Assembly: GCA_016931715.1 (NCBI GenBank)
Contig: JAFGEF010000017.1
Coordinates: 1-64,000 of the forward strand
DNA: 64,000 bases
From: Sedimentisphaerales bacterium
GTDB taxonomy: Bacteria; Planctomycetota; Phycisphaerae; Sedimentisphaerales; Anaerobacaceae
Direction: 5' to 3'
Shown: piece after piece, positions 49,733 through 57,763 of the stretch
How positions within the stretch are numbered: the first letter of the stretch is position 1
Layout: each line of letters starts with the position of its first letter
Notes under the pieces: generated by a model
Told to the model about the DNA's origin: nothing
The model's input: the letters and a program-made list of their open reading frames with translations, nothing else
Database searches by the model: none
Program-made: the position numbers and the translations under genes

Positions 49733-50803
49733 TTATCTTTCTATTTTCAGATTCGGCAAAGCTTTTTGTAAATCCTCTACCATTTTATCCGTTGTATTGG
49801 GACATTCCCTTAAATAAAGAGAATTAAGGTTTGTTAATTCCTTCAAAGATTCAAGATCAGATACATGAGTCATGGTTAAATAAAGTTCTTGCAAATTAGT
49901 TAATTCCTTTAATGGCTTAATGTCGGATATCTGTATGAATTCAAGGTGAAGTATTTGCAGGTTTATTAATTTCTTCAAAGGTCCAATATCAGATACCTGA
50001 GTTCTGGTCAAATTAAGTTGCTGCAAATTGGTTAAATCCTCTAATGGCTTAAGGTCGGATATCTGTGTGCCATTAAGTTTAAGTATTTGCAGGTTCGTTA
50101 ATTTTTTCAAAGGTTCGAGATCAGATACCTTAGTCTTGCTCAAGTATAGTTCTTGCAAATTAGTTAAATCCTCTAAAGGCTTAAGGTCGGATATTTGTGT
50201 GTTTTCAAGATGAAGTATTCGCAGGTTTATTAATTCCTTTAGCGGTTTAAAATCAGATACCTTAGCACTGCCAAGCCAAAGCGTTTGGAGGTTTTTTAGT
50301 TCCTTTAATTTCTCAATATGACTAATCTGACAATTCACAGCTATAAGAGTTTTTAGATTGGATAGATTCTCTAAAGGACTTAAATCAATGGGAATTCTAA
50401 TTGCTGGATCAATGATACCCAATTTATATAATATTAATTTCCATGTCGGTATAGTATTTACATAAACTTGACCTTTGGTAGATATAAAAAGCTTTTGCAA
50501 ATTCGTAAATTTATCAAGAAGCTTTATGTCGGTAATTTCTGAATCTTCAATCAAAAGTTCATTAATTGTCGCAAAATCTTCGTCCGTCAATTCGTTTGGG
50601 TCTTTATTAAGTTGTTTGGCAGCTATTTTACGAATTATTATTTTGCTTTGTTTTTGAGATTCATAGTAAACATGAGTATATGTCATTACCCAATAAACAT
50701 ATCCGGCAAGAACACAAAGAATAATACAAGCAGCGATTATGTATTTTCTGCGTGATGGTTTCTTTTCATCCGTTTGATTTTGTAATGTTTTTTCGTTTTT
50801 CAT
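49733..50803 (-). CDS. Membrane-anchored LRR protein (first of tandem set)
   Basis: 356 aa. N-terminal helix ('YIIAACIILCVLAGYVYWVM'), cap 'IAAKQLNKDPNELTDEDFA', segment 'LYKLGIIDPAIRIPIDLSPL', then eight highly regular LRRs. Neighbouring repeats are nearly identical as 44-residue doublets ('DLKPLEDLTNLQ' alternating with 'DLEPLKKLTNLQ'), suggesting recent duplication within the gene. End cap 'CPNTTDKMVEDLQKALPNLKI'. It heads the three-gene LRR operon. Predicted to present its LRR face outside the cytoplasmic membrane. Confidence 0.87.
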   Translation of the reverse strand: MKNEKTLQNQTDEKKPSRRKYIIAACIILCVLAGYVYWVMTYTHVYYESQKQSKIIIRKIAAKQLNKDPNELTDEDFATINELLIEDSEITDIKLLDKFTNLQKLFISTKGQVYVNTIPTWKLILYKLGIIDPAIRIPIDLSPLENLSNLKTLIAVNCQISHIEKLKELKNLQTLWLGSAKVSDFKPLKELINLRILHLENTQISDLKPLEDLTNLQELYLSKTKVSDLEPLKKLTNLQILKLNGTQISDLKPLEDLTNLQQLNLTRTQVSDIGPLKKLINLQILHLEFIQISDIKPLKELTNLQELYLTMTHVSDLESLKELTNLNSLYLRECPNTTDKMVEDLQKALPNLKIER

Positions 50804-50928
50804 ATATAAAATCCCTGTTCAATCTCTGTCGAAGAGTATAACAGAAAATCATTTTATGAGGAAGTAAATAAAAACTTATATTTTATTTGAGGTTTTAAGC
50901 AGGATGTGCTTTGAATATTTGTTTCATT

Positions 50929-50945
50929 GGTGGGCACATCCCACC
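50929..50945. repeat. Short palindrome GGTGGGCACATCCCACC
   Basis: A 17-bp palindrome in the GGTG...CACC style, between the LRR operon and the 108-aa ORF. It shares ends but not the core with the palindromes at 15902, 47725 and 51316. Confidence 0.6.
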
Positions 50946-50966
50946 ATACGGATTATGATTACATTT

Positions 50967-51293
50967 CTATCTTTTGGTGCGGCCGGAACGGAAATTCTGG
51001 ATGTCCCTTGCTACGATTTCAGAAATGATTTGGTCTTGGGAATTATCTTTTGCAGGGACAGGGATAGGATTAAGTGCACTTTGCTTTTTTATTTCAGTTT
51101 CAACATTACTATTCCTAATCCTGTTTTTTGACGGTGCTGTTCTTTTCATCGAAGCGAATTTTCGCTGGCCGGCGAGTATCTGCTCTGCAAGGTCGAATTT
51201 AGGGATTGCCTGCCTCGCATGGCTCTGCACAGGTGCGTCACCAGCTTTGTCCGCTGTATTTTCATCTCGAAGAGGTGCATCTTCACTTTTCAT
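50967..51293 (-). CDS. Small hydrophilic protein of unknown function
   Basis: 108 aa, very basic and polar, without membrane segments. The internal stretch 'KFDLAEQILAGQRKFASMKR' followed by 'RTAPSKN', and the end 'IISEIVARDIQNFRSG', look like two conserved helices joined by a low-complexity linker. It follows the M16 peptidase on the same strand. The overlapping + ORF (50974-51315) is hydrophobic in an unstructured way and is less likely. Probably real but unassigned. Confidence 0.55.
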   Translation of the reverse strand: MKSEDAPLRDENTADKAGDAPVQSHARQAIPKFDLAEQILAGQRKFASMKRTAPSKNRIRNSNVETEIKKQSALNPIPVPAKDNSQDQIISEIVARDIQNFRSGRTKR

Positions 51294-51315
51294 CTTTACT
51301 CACATCACTATGTAG

Positions 51316-51333
51316 GGTGCGAAATTTCGCACC
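51316..51333. repeat. Short palindrome GGTGCGAAATTTCGCACC
   Basis: Perfect 18-bp palindrome preceded by TGTAG. A related GGTGCGATTCATTGCACT lies 20 bp further on. Partner of the 15902-15919 repeat. Confidence 0.7.
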
Positions 51334-51369
51334 GTTCAATCATATCCAAAAAAGGTGCGATTCATTGCA

Positions 51370-52587
51370 CTACTTAGGTCCCATTGACATCTGCGTGAAA
51401 TCGCCTGGATTCAACTGCTTTATCAGGGATTGTATGTCGTCAACTGTTACATCTTTTATCGCCCTGATTTCGCCTTCGATTGTAAAATATTGTTTGAGAT
51501 AAATCCAGTTAAAACCGAGGTCAACGAGTCTTCCCATCGGCAGCTCATTTTTAATAACCAGCTCGCTCAAGACCTTGTTCTTCGCCTTGGTAAGCTCATC
51601 AGCCGTCACGCCGGAACTGGCAATATCCCGGAAAATGCCGTTCACGATATCGAGCACTTTTGCCATATTCTCGCTGCTGCACTGGATATAGCTGTTGAAC
51701 ATTCCCGTTCCATCCATCGCACCGAACTGCATCGAAGCGGACTCAGCCAGAGCCTTATCGACAAGCTCCCAGAAGAACCGCGAGCCGACATCATCGCCGA
51801 CAATCATCGCCAGAAGAGACGCTGCGAATCTTGACGGGTCCTGAGCCGATACGCCCGGGCTTATCAGGCATATATGCTCGCGTGTGATATTTGCTTTTCC
51901 GATTCTCTCTTTCTTTTTGCTTCCGTCATAATGCTTAAGCTCTCTTGCGGCGTCGGCGCGAGTCCACGGGCCGCAGTATTCTTCCGCAAACGAGCAGATT
52001 TGTTCCCATTTGAAATTACCTGAGCATGCAAGAGTTATATTATTCGGAGCATAACGGCTATCGAAATACGCTCGCATCTGGTTTGCAGTGAGCTTATCGA
52101 TGCTCTCGACGCTTCCGAGAACGCTGTTGCCGCACGGATGGCCGTCGAAATGCAGCGTTCTGCATTTTTCAACAACCTCGAAGTTCGGCATATCCTGGTA
52201 CATCGCGATTTCTTCCTTGATAACGTTTTTCTCGATATCGAAATCTTCATCGCGAAGTGCAGGTCTCATCAACTGTGACCAGAGTTTTGTTATCTCGACG
52301 ATATATTCAGGCAGAATCGCGGCGTAAAAAACTGTGTTTTCCTCGCTCGTAAAAGCGTTAAACTGTGCCCCTGTCCTGTCGAAAGCCTCGTTGACCTCGA
52401 AAGAATTTAGCTTGTCAGTGCCTTTGAAGAGCATATGTTCGAGAAAGTGCGATACGCCGTTTATTTCCTGCGTTTCATCCCGCGAGCCTGTTCTTACGAA
52501 AAATCCGACCGCCGCAGATTTTGCCGCCGGATTTACTTCACCGATTATGTTCAGACCATTCGATAGCTGTTTATGTTTAAATTCCAT
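51370..52587 (-). CDS. M16 family zinc peptidase (processing-peptidase-like)
   Basis: 405 aa, the size of bacterial M16B peptidases. The inverted zinc motif HxxEH is in 'NGVSHFLEHMLFKGT', with the distal Glu in 'EKNVIKEEIAMYQD'. N-terminal 'NGLNIIGEVNPAAKSAAVGFFV' and the C-terminal half with 'RIGKANITREHICLI' are family-typical. No signal peptide, so cytoplasmic. It degrades peptides or processes proteins; substrate unknown. The neighbouring 108-aa ORF follows on the same strand. Confidence 0.92.
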   Translation of the reverse strand: MEFKHKQLSNGLNIIGEVNPAAKSAAVGFFVRTGSRDETQEINGVSHFLEHMLFKGTDKLNSFEVNEAFDRTGAQFNAFTSEENTVFYAAILPEYIVEITKLWSQLMRPALRDEDFDIEKNVIKEEIAMYQDMPNFEVVEKCRTLHFDGHPCGNSVLGSVESIDKLTANQMRAYFDSRYAPNNITLACSGNFKWEQICSFAEEYCGPWTRADAARELKHYDGSKKKERIGKANITREHICLISPGVSAQDPSRFAASLLAMIVGDDVGSRFFWELVDKALAESASMQFGAMDGTGMFNSYIQCSSENMAKVLDIVNGIFRDIASSGVTADELTKAKNKVLSELVIKNELPMGRLVDLGFNWIYLKQYFTIEGEIRAIKDVTVDDIQSLIKQLNPGDFTQMSMGPK

Positions 52588-52934
52588 AAAAGTTTATTAA
52601 AAACCGACCTTTAATAAAAATACATAAAGAAATATTGCAGAAAGAATACGCCACTTTGTTCCAACAAACAAATTTTTCTTTCAAAACGCAGGCTATTATA
52701 AATGATTTGCCGTAATTATACATTAATATTTTCAACTCATATTTATTATGGGAGAAGCAAATCAGCGAAGGAGTAAGTATTAAAAGCCATGCCGCAAAGA
52801 TTCTACTTAGACAAAATTGTCTGGGTAACATAGACAAAACTGTCCTACTTACTGCGACAAAAGATGTATTTCAAGTACGACAGAATTGTCTACATATTAA
52901 TAACACGATTAATAAAGATACTATAGAAAGGACT
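52588..52934. other. Intergenic region containing iteron array
   Basis: 347 bp with no convincing gene. It holds four 23-bp-spaced iterons (52810-52901) and, presumably, the promoter of the M16 gene on its left side. Confidence 0.55.
52810..52901. repeat. Four iterons at exact 23-bp spacing
   Basis: GACAAAATTGTC (52810), GACAAAACTGTC (52833), GACAAAAGATGT (52856) and GACAGAATTGTC (52879) start at intervals of exactly 23 bp. Units 1, 2 and 4 have GACA...TGTC dyad symmetry. The array is consistent with multiple protein-binding sites, for example a transposon end or a regulator array. Confidence 0.8.
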
Positions 52935-53081
52935 ATGGAGCAGCCTCCGCCTTTACCTGCCGGGGGGCAGGCTCCGGCTGCTCTGATAGAAAGAACACAG
53001 GCTCAGCAGGAAACGATTGATAATTTCAAGCAAAAGTTCGGAATCGGCAAAAAGGGAACATTTACTCCGATGCCGGAATGA
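52935..53081 (+). CDS. Short ORF, 48 aa, proline-rich N-terminus
   Basis: ATG 52935 with AGAAAGGA just upstream, stop TGA at 53079-53081. The protein begins 'MEQPPPLPAGGQAPAALIE' and continues with a helical 'RTQAQQETIDNFKQKFG' and a basic end 'IGKKGTFTPMPE'. Codon use and composition look protein-like. No family recognised. It may be a small gene or the leftover 3' part of a lost one. It lies 33 bp after the iteron array. Confidence 0.4.
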   Translation: MEQPPPLPAGGQAPAALIERTQAQQETIDNFKQKFGIGKKGTFTPMPE

Positions 53082-53243
53082 GATTTCCAGGACAAAGTCC
53101 GGCAGAAGAGAAAAGCCCTGCTTGCATTAAAATAGCTTATGAAAACAGTCTCCAAAATGATATGATACTCAATATTTTACCCATTTTAACAACAATACTT
53201 ATGCATACAGGCTTATATATTTTGATTATGCCCTCTTTATCCT

Positions 53244-53304
53244 TTGACAATCTGCAATTTTTTTTTTGTAATATACGACTGCCCTAAGTAAAGGGGCTTT
53301 TTTT
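53244..53304 (+). promoter_or_regulatory. Promoter followed by terminator-like hairpin upstream of the PpiC gene
   Basis: TTGACA (53244-53249) and TAATAT (53269-53274) are 19 bp apart, slightly long. Directly downstream, GCCCT-aagtaaa-GGGGC (53281-53297) is followed by seven T (53298-53304), an intrinsic-terminator form. It could stop transcription from upstream, or attenuate the leader if transcription starts at about 53281. Confidence 0.4.
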
Positions 53305-53341
53305 ATTTTCGCACTTTATTGTGTTTAGAAAGGATTATTTG

Positions 53342-54451
53342 ATGAAAAAATCAGCATATATTAGGCAAGCGTTTGCTTTTTTAATGATAGTTTCAGTTTT
53401 GATTGTTTCAGGCTGCAAAAAGAAAGACATGAAACCATCAGACGGCAATACCGTAATAGACACAGGCCAGAGACGCTCTTTGGACAAAATAATCAAGTTT
53501 GCCGATCCGAATGAAGTGGCGGCTACTGTAAATGACTTCAAAATCAGGGAAGGCCGAGTTCAGGAAATCCTTAATCCGGAGATTGCAAATATTAAAGAAG
53601 CCATGAAAAACGGAGAGGAGATGCCGTCAGACGCCATTATTACGCAGCATATAAAAGACAGAAGAGAAATGGTGCTGCAGCAGCTTATTATCGAGCAGTT
53701 GCTGGATGAAAAAGTAAAAGATTTGAATATAGTCGTTACAACAGAAGAAGCCGATGAGTTATTAAAAAAGCAGCTTTCAGAACAATCTTTAAGTATGGCA
53801 GATTTTAAAGAGACTCTTGAAAAAAATAACATCAGCTATAATGAACTTCTGGAAGAAGTCAAAAAGGAACGGATATATCAGAAATTTATGGACCAGCAAA
53901 TGGAAGGCAAGGTCAACGTTTCCGAAGAAGATGCAAAAAAATATTACGACGAGAATATAAAAGCATTCGACAGGCCGGAACAGGTAAGAGCAAGTCATAT
54001 TCTTGTTGCTGCTTCCAGGGATGAACCGAATGATGTAAGACAGAAAGCAAGAGCGAAAATCGAAGATATGCTCCGCCAGGTTAAAGAGGGCGCCGATTTT
54101 GCCGAACTGGCAAAGGCAAATCCGGACGCGACCGCATCGACTGGAGGTGACCTTGATTATTTCAGCAAGGGGAGAATGGTGGAAGAATTTGAAAAACCGG
54201 CTTTCGAACTTTCAGTCGGTCAGGTCAGTGACGTTGTAGAAACAGAGTATGGATATCACATAATCAAGGTAACCGACCACAAAGAAGCCGGAGTTATACC
54301 TTTCGATGAAGTCAAAGAAGATTTAACCAAGGCATTAAGCAATCGAGAAAAGTCAGAGTTCACCAGCAAATACATCGAATCGCTGATTAAAGAAGCGGCT
54401 ATAAAATTTCCCGAAGGCAAGGAAATAAAGTTAGAGCTTTCCGGGCAATAA
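53342..54451 (+). CDS. Periplasmic lipoprotein peptidyl-prolyl isomerase (SurA/PrsA-like)
   Basis: Assists folding of exported proteins. I choose ATG 53342 (369 aa) with AAAGGA 7 nt upstream, over 53321. Lipoprotein signal 'FLMIVSVLIVSG' then Cys. A SurA_N-like helical chaperone region covers about residues 45-190, and a parvulin PpiC domain about 215-320 ('RASHILVAASRDEPND', 'GADFAELAKANPDATA', 'GGDLDYFSKGRMVEEFE', 'ETEYGYHIIKV'). Stop abuts the nagB stop on the opposite strand with no gap. Confidence 0.92.
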   Translation: MKKSAYIRQAFAFLMIVSVLIVSGCKKKDMKPSDGNTVIDTGQRRSLDKIIKFADPNEVAATVNDFKIREGRVQEILNPEIANIKEAMKNGEEMPSDAIITQHIKDRREMVLQQLIIEQLLDEKVKDLNIVVTTEEADELLKKQLSEQSLSMADFKETLEKNNISYNELLEEVKKERIYQKFMDQQMEGKVNVSEEDAKKYYDENIKAFDRPEQVRASHILVAASRDEPNDVRQKARAKIEDMLRQVKEGADFAELAKANPDATASTGGDLDYFSKGRMVEEFEKPAFELSVGQVSDVVETEYGYHIIKVTDHKEAGVIPFDEVKEDLTKALSNREKSEFTSKYIESLIKEAAIKFPEGKEIKLELSGQ

Positions 54452-55267
54452 TCAGCGGCGCATCAGCTTTTGCGGGTCAAGGTTTACAGATTCGATATCT
54501 TTATAATATTTGAATGTGCCAAGCTTCAGCTCGATACATGCCTGCTCATCGCAGACAATAATTCCCCTCGGATGCATTTGCAGTGCGCTGATAGTCCACA
54601 TATGATTGACGCCTCCTTCTATTGCATGACGCAGAGCGCGTGCTTTATTGTGGCCGTTGACGATAATCAGAACCTCATCCGCGTCCATAACCGTTCCGAC
54701 ACCGACAGTCAATGCGGTTTTAGGCACTTTATTAACATCGCCGCCGAAGAATCGCGAATTGGCAACTATTGTATCGTAGGTGAGAGTTTTCACACGTGTT
54801 TTTGAAGACAGGGACGAACCCGGCTCATTGAAAGCCATATGGCCATCGGGTCCGATGCCGCCAACGAACAGCTTAATGCCGCCGTACTTTTTGATTTTTG
54901 CCTCATATTGGGCACACTCATCTTCGAGTTTTGGAGCGTTGCCGTTAAGGATATTAACGTTTTCTCTTTTTATGTCCAGATGACTGAAAAAATTGTTCCA
55001 CATAAAAGAATAATAGCTTTCGGGATGTTCTTTTGGAAGATTCACATATTCGTCCATATTGAAGGTAACAACATTTTCAAATGAAACGTATCCTTCCCTG
55101 TTAAGCTTAATCAGCTCCCTGTACATTCCCAGAGGGGAAGAGCCGGTCGGCAGTCCCAGAACGAAAGGATTCTTTTCGCCTGCTCCAAAATCCTTTATTT
55201 TTCCGGCAACATAATTAGCCGCCCATTTTGATACTAAATCATAATCAGGTTCTATTATCACTCTCAC
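54452..55267 (-). CDS. nagB: Glucosamine-6-phosphate deaminase
   Basis: Converts glucosamine-6-P to fructose-6-P and ammonia. 271 aa. '[17 protein letters not shown]' near the N-terminus, '[20 protein letters not shown]' with the active-site Asp, '[19 protein letters not shown]' with catalytic His, and '[19 protein letters not shown]'. It begins 12 bp after the DUF4954 gene, so the two form an operon concerned with amino-sugar phosphate metabolism. Confidence 0.95.
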   Translation of the reverse strand: MRVIIEPDYDLVSKWAANYVAGKIKDFGAGEKNPFVLGLPTGSSPLGMYRELIKLNREGYVSFENVVTFNMDEYVNLPKEHPESYYSFMWNNFFSHLDIKRENVNILNGNAPKLEDECAQYEAKIKKYGGIKLFVGGIGPDGHMAFNEPGSSLSSKTRVKTLTYDTIVANSRFFGGDVNKVPKTALTVGVGTVMDADEVLIIVNGHNKARALRHAIEGGVNHMWTISALQMHPRGIIVCDEQACIELKLGTFKYYKDIESVNLDPQKLMRR

Positions 55268-55278
55268 TTTTCAACTCC

Positions 55279-57291
55279 TTATTCAATTTTGTTCATACGA
55301 TTTATAAGGTCATTTGCCAGTTCTGTTTTTGTTTTTATGTGGTTTTCAATTTCTGAAACAAATCTGTCTTTCTCGAAAGTACCCCTGACCGCTGCGAAAT
55401 CGGCGTGCTTTGTTTCAGTGTCGCCGTCAATTCCGAATCCGGTTTGAGCGAGAGCGGCGAACTCTTTTCCTGCGTCTATATAAAGCTGATTATCAAGGCC
55501 AATTACTGCGTTTTTCCATTTTATTGTAAGCTCGATTATGTCGCCTGGCGTTATCTCCTCGATTTTCTTTCCTGCCATTTTCTGCATAACATCCGCCGCC
55601 CAGGTCCATTCGTAAACAGGATAATTTTCATGTATGGAAATAAAAGTTTTCTCAACCTGCACGAGCGAGTTCAAAACATCATTTTCAATATCATTAAGCA
55701 TGATTTCAATCAATTCTTCAGGTGCAAAAAGCCCTGCCATATCGAACCACTTCCCAGCTCCCACATCAGACTGCGGCTTCAACGCATCACGTAATTCATT
55801 CACATTGGAAATTTGCCTGTTCTGCAGACGATGAATCAGGCAGTTACCGATAAATTTGTAAATTCCGATTTCATATAAGCTGATTCCATGTTCCAGCGAA
55901 GATTTTTCAATTTTCACGCTGTGATATGTATAATAGTCGGAGGTTTCGCCTGAAGTTGCCTTGAGCTTTTTGAGTAAATCTCTGCCATTAAGCATTTTTT
56001 GTATCGTATATGGACTGAGAAGCTTGAAGTTTATCATGTCGAGCTTATCGGGATTTTTCCGCTTGTCGCGATTAGGCCATTTCCGGGCGTCACGAACCGT
56101 CCCCACGCTTCGGAGATTGATTCCGGGAACAAGAATGCTTTCGTCCTCATGCTCGATAAGATATGAGAAAGGCAAATCAGACGTATCGGAATTCCTGTAA
56201 TGCCTTCCCATAACAACAGTAAAAGCTCCGACCTTTGCGGGCCAGAGGATATATGAATCGCTTCCCGTTTTCGAGCCTCTCTCGACAACACCCTGGTGAA
56301 CCGGCCCGAGCTTGTACATGTGGTTGCTCTGGTTTGTTCCGCTTCCGGCATTCAGGAAAGAAAATAATCCCGCGATAAGCAGCGTAGATTTATGATGCGT
56401 TACGGTATATGGTCCTGCGAAAATAGCGCAGGCTTCACCATGAAAACCGCCGCAGTTGGCGAAAAATACGGAATTTTCGGCTGAATACTCTTTCGATAAT
56501 TCCGTGCTTTGCCCGATGAAGCATTTCGAGATCATCGTACCATCGGAAATTTTTGCACCGCTCGATACGATGAAATCTTCTGCAAAAACACCCGGTCCAA
56601 TATAAACCGGGTCTTCCGGGCAGCTATTGATAGAGCCGTTTTCGAGGCTTGCAGTGCACTCGATTTTAGCGGCAGGACCGATTTTAACGTTTTTCAAAAT
56701 CCTGCAGTTAATTATCGAAGCGCCTTTTCCAACAAGACCCATCGAAGACGTTACAGAGCGTGCGTAATCAGAAATCATTTTCTGAAGCTTTTTGATAACC
56801 TGCGGCCTGTGACGATAAAACGCCATAATATAGGCGGTATGAGCAGAAAGTCTGTCGTATATCGGTATCTCTCTCCCTCCTGCTTCATTAACTGCTGCCA
56901 CTTCAATTCCGTTGCCGAAGGAGCTTTCGCCTTCGACCGCCAGCAGGTCAATGTTATCAATAACCGCATCTTCCTCGATTGTGTAGTTTGCAATACAATT
57001 TTTTATATGACTTATAAATACATTATCCCCGATTATGCAATTATGAAGTGTCGCGTCGCTAATGCCGGCCGGAATGGTTATGCCTCCGAAAAAACTAACA
57101 TTTTTCGCAAATGCTCCCATTCTTATTCTCCCGCTGAAATGAGTAGAATGTACATTATCAGTATTGAAATCCGCAGTGACACAGACTTTAGACCAGTCAC
57201 CGCAGGTACAGCCCTGCTTCTGAAGAGCAGTAATTTGCTCAGGAGACAATGAATGATATTTTCCCTCTTGCCAAATAGATTCCGATGTCAT
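55279..57291 (-). CDS. DUF4954 family protein (left-handed beta-helix)
   Basis: 670 aa. The first about 400 residues show hexapeptide-like repeats of GlmU/LpxA-type beta-helices ('LHNCIIGDNVFISHIKNC', 'VIDNIDLLAVEGESSFGNG', 'AKISDGTMISKCFIGQ'). The C-terminal half is helical ('LFAPEELIEIMLNDIEND'). The family matches DUF4954, of unknown function, in Bacteroidetes, spirochaetes and Planctomycetes. A sugar-nucleotide or acyl/nucleotidyl transfer role is suggested by fold and by the adjacent nagB, but is not established. Confidence 0.88.
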   Translation of the reverse strand: MTSESIWQEGKYHSLSPEQITALQKQGCTCGDWSKVCVTADFNTDNVHSTHFSGRIRMGAFAKNVSFFGGITIPAGISDATLHNCIIGDNVFISHIKNCIANYTIEEDAVIDNIDLLAVEGESSFGNGIEVAAVNEAGGREIPIYDRLSAHTAYIMAFYRHRPQVIKKLQKMISDYARSVTSSMGLVGKGASIINCRILKNVKIGPAAKIECTASLENGSINSCPEDPVYIGPGVFAEDFIVSSGAKISDGTMISKCFIGQSTELSKEYSAENSVFFANCGGFHGEACAIFAGPYTVTHHKSTLLIAGLFSFLNAGSGTNQSNHMYKLGPVHQGVVERGSKTGSDSYILWPAKVGAFTVVMGRHYRNSDTSDLPFSYLIEHEDESILVPGINLRSVGTVRDARKWPNRDKRKNPDKLDMINFKLLSPYTIQKMLNGRDLLKKLKATSGETSDYYTYHSVKIEKSSLEHGISLYEIGIYKFIGNCLIHRLQNRQISNVNELRDALKPQSDVGAGKWFDMAGLFAPEELIEIMLNDIENDVLNSLVQVEKTFISIHENYPVYEWTWAADVMQKMAGKKIEEITPGDIIELTIKWKNAVIGLDNQLYIDAGKEFAALAQTGFGIDGDTETKHADFAAVRGTFEKDRFVSEIENHIKTKTELANDLINRMNKIE

Positions 57292-57763
57292 CTTTCTTCC
57301 TTACGTTTTTTATACTGTTATTATATAAGGCAGGTATCTGAATAACTACCTGCAACTTTAAGGCAGATTATAATTTGAACCTATGCAGAATATCTTATAA
57401 AGCCTCAATGTAAAAAGCAATAAATTTGTAACATACTTTATGTGAATACTTTTTCGTATAAATTGGCAATTCTCATAAATATAAATTTATAAAACGATGA
57501 CCCCAAAAAATAAAAATACATTTTTGTTAAAAAAAATAAATTAATTTTTGTTTTTATAACAAAATTATTCAGTTAAAACTTGGCAGGTGCCGATGTTTAT
57601 ATTATAAAAGGATTTGTGCTTTCATCAGGCAATGACTTATCCTGTATCCGTCAGGAGAATATTGGATGTGACAGATGCAGGATGGGGACATAATAGTCTA
57701 TCGAGCCTTTTGTTCAGGGATGATGTTTTAAAGTTTGCAGTTATTACAATCAGGGACGTTGAT
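57292..57763. other. Intergenic/upstream region between DUF4954 and the amidase-like gene
   Basis: AT-rich, presumably with divergent promoters. TTGGCA with TATTATA about 17 bp downstream (near 57580-57607) looks like a + strand promoter. The ORF track begins at 57614 with TTG, but codons 57614-57763 give no recognisable protein segment, so I treat them as leader. Confidence 0.45.

Noticed and set aside
50974-51315. + strand ORF of 113 aa opposite the 108-aa hypothetical
   Set aside because: Irregular hydrophobic composition with no RBS and no topology; the - strand reading is more protein-like.
52577-52837. 86-aa - strand ORF upstream of the M16 gene
   Set aside because: Overlaps the M16 start and its own start lies within the iteron array; translation shows no domain. 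Probably chance.
57614-57763. N-terminal extension of the amidase-like protein from TTG 57614
   Set aside because: The extension is not signal-like, has no recognisable domain and a poor RBS; ATG 57764 gives a good RBS and a membrane anchor.
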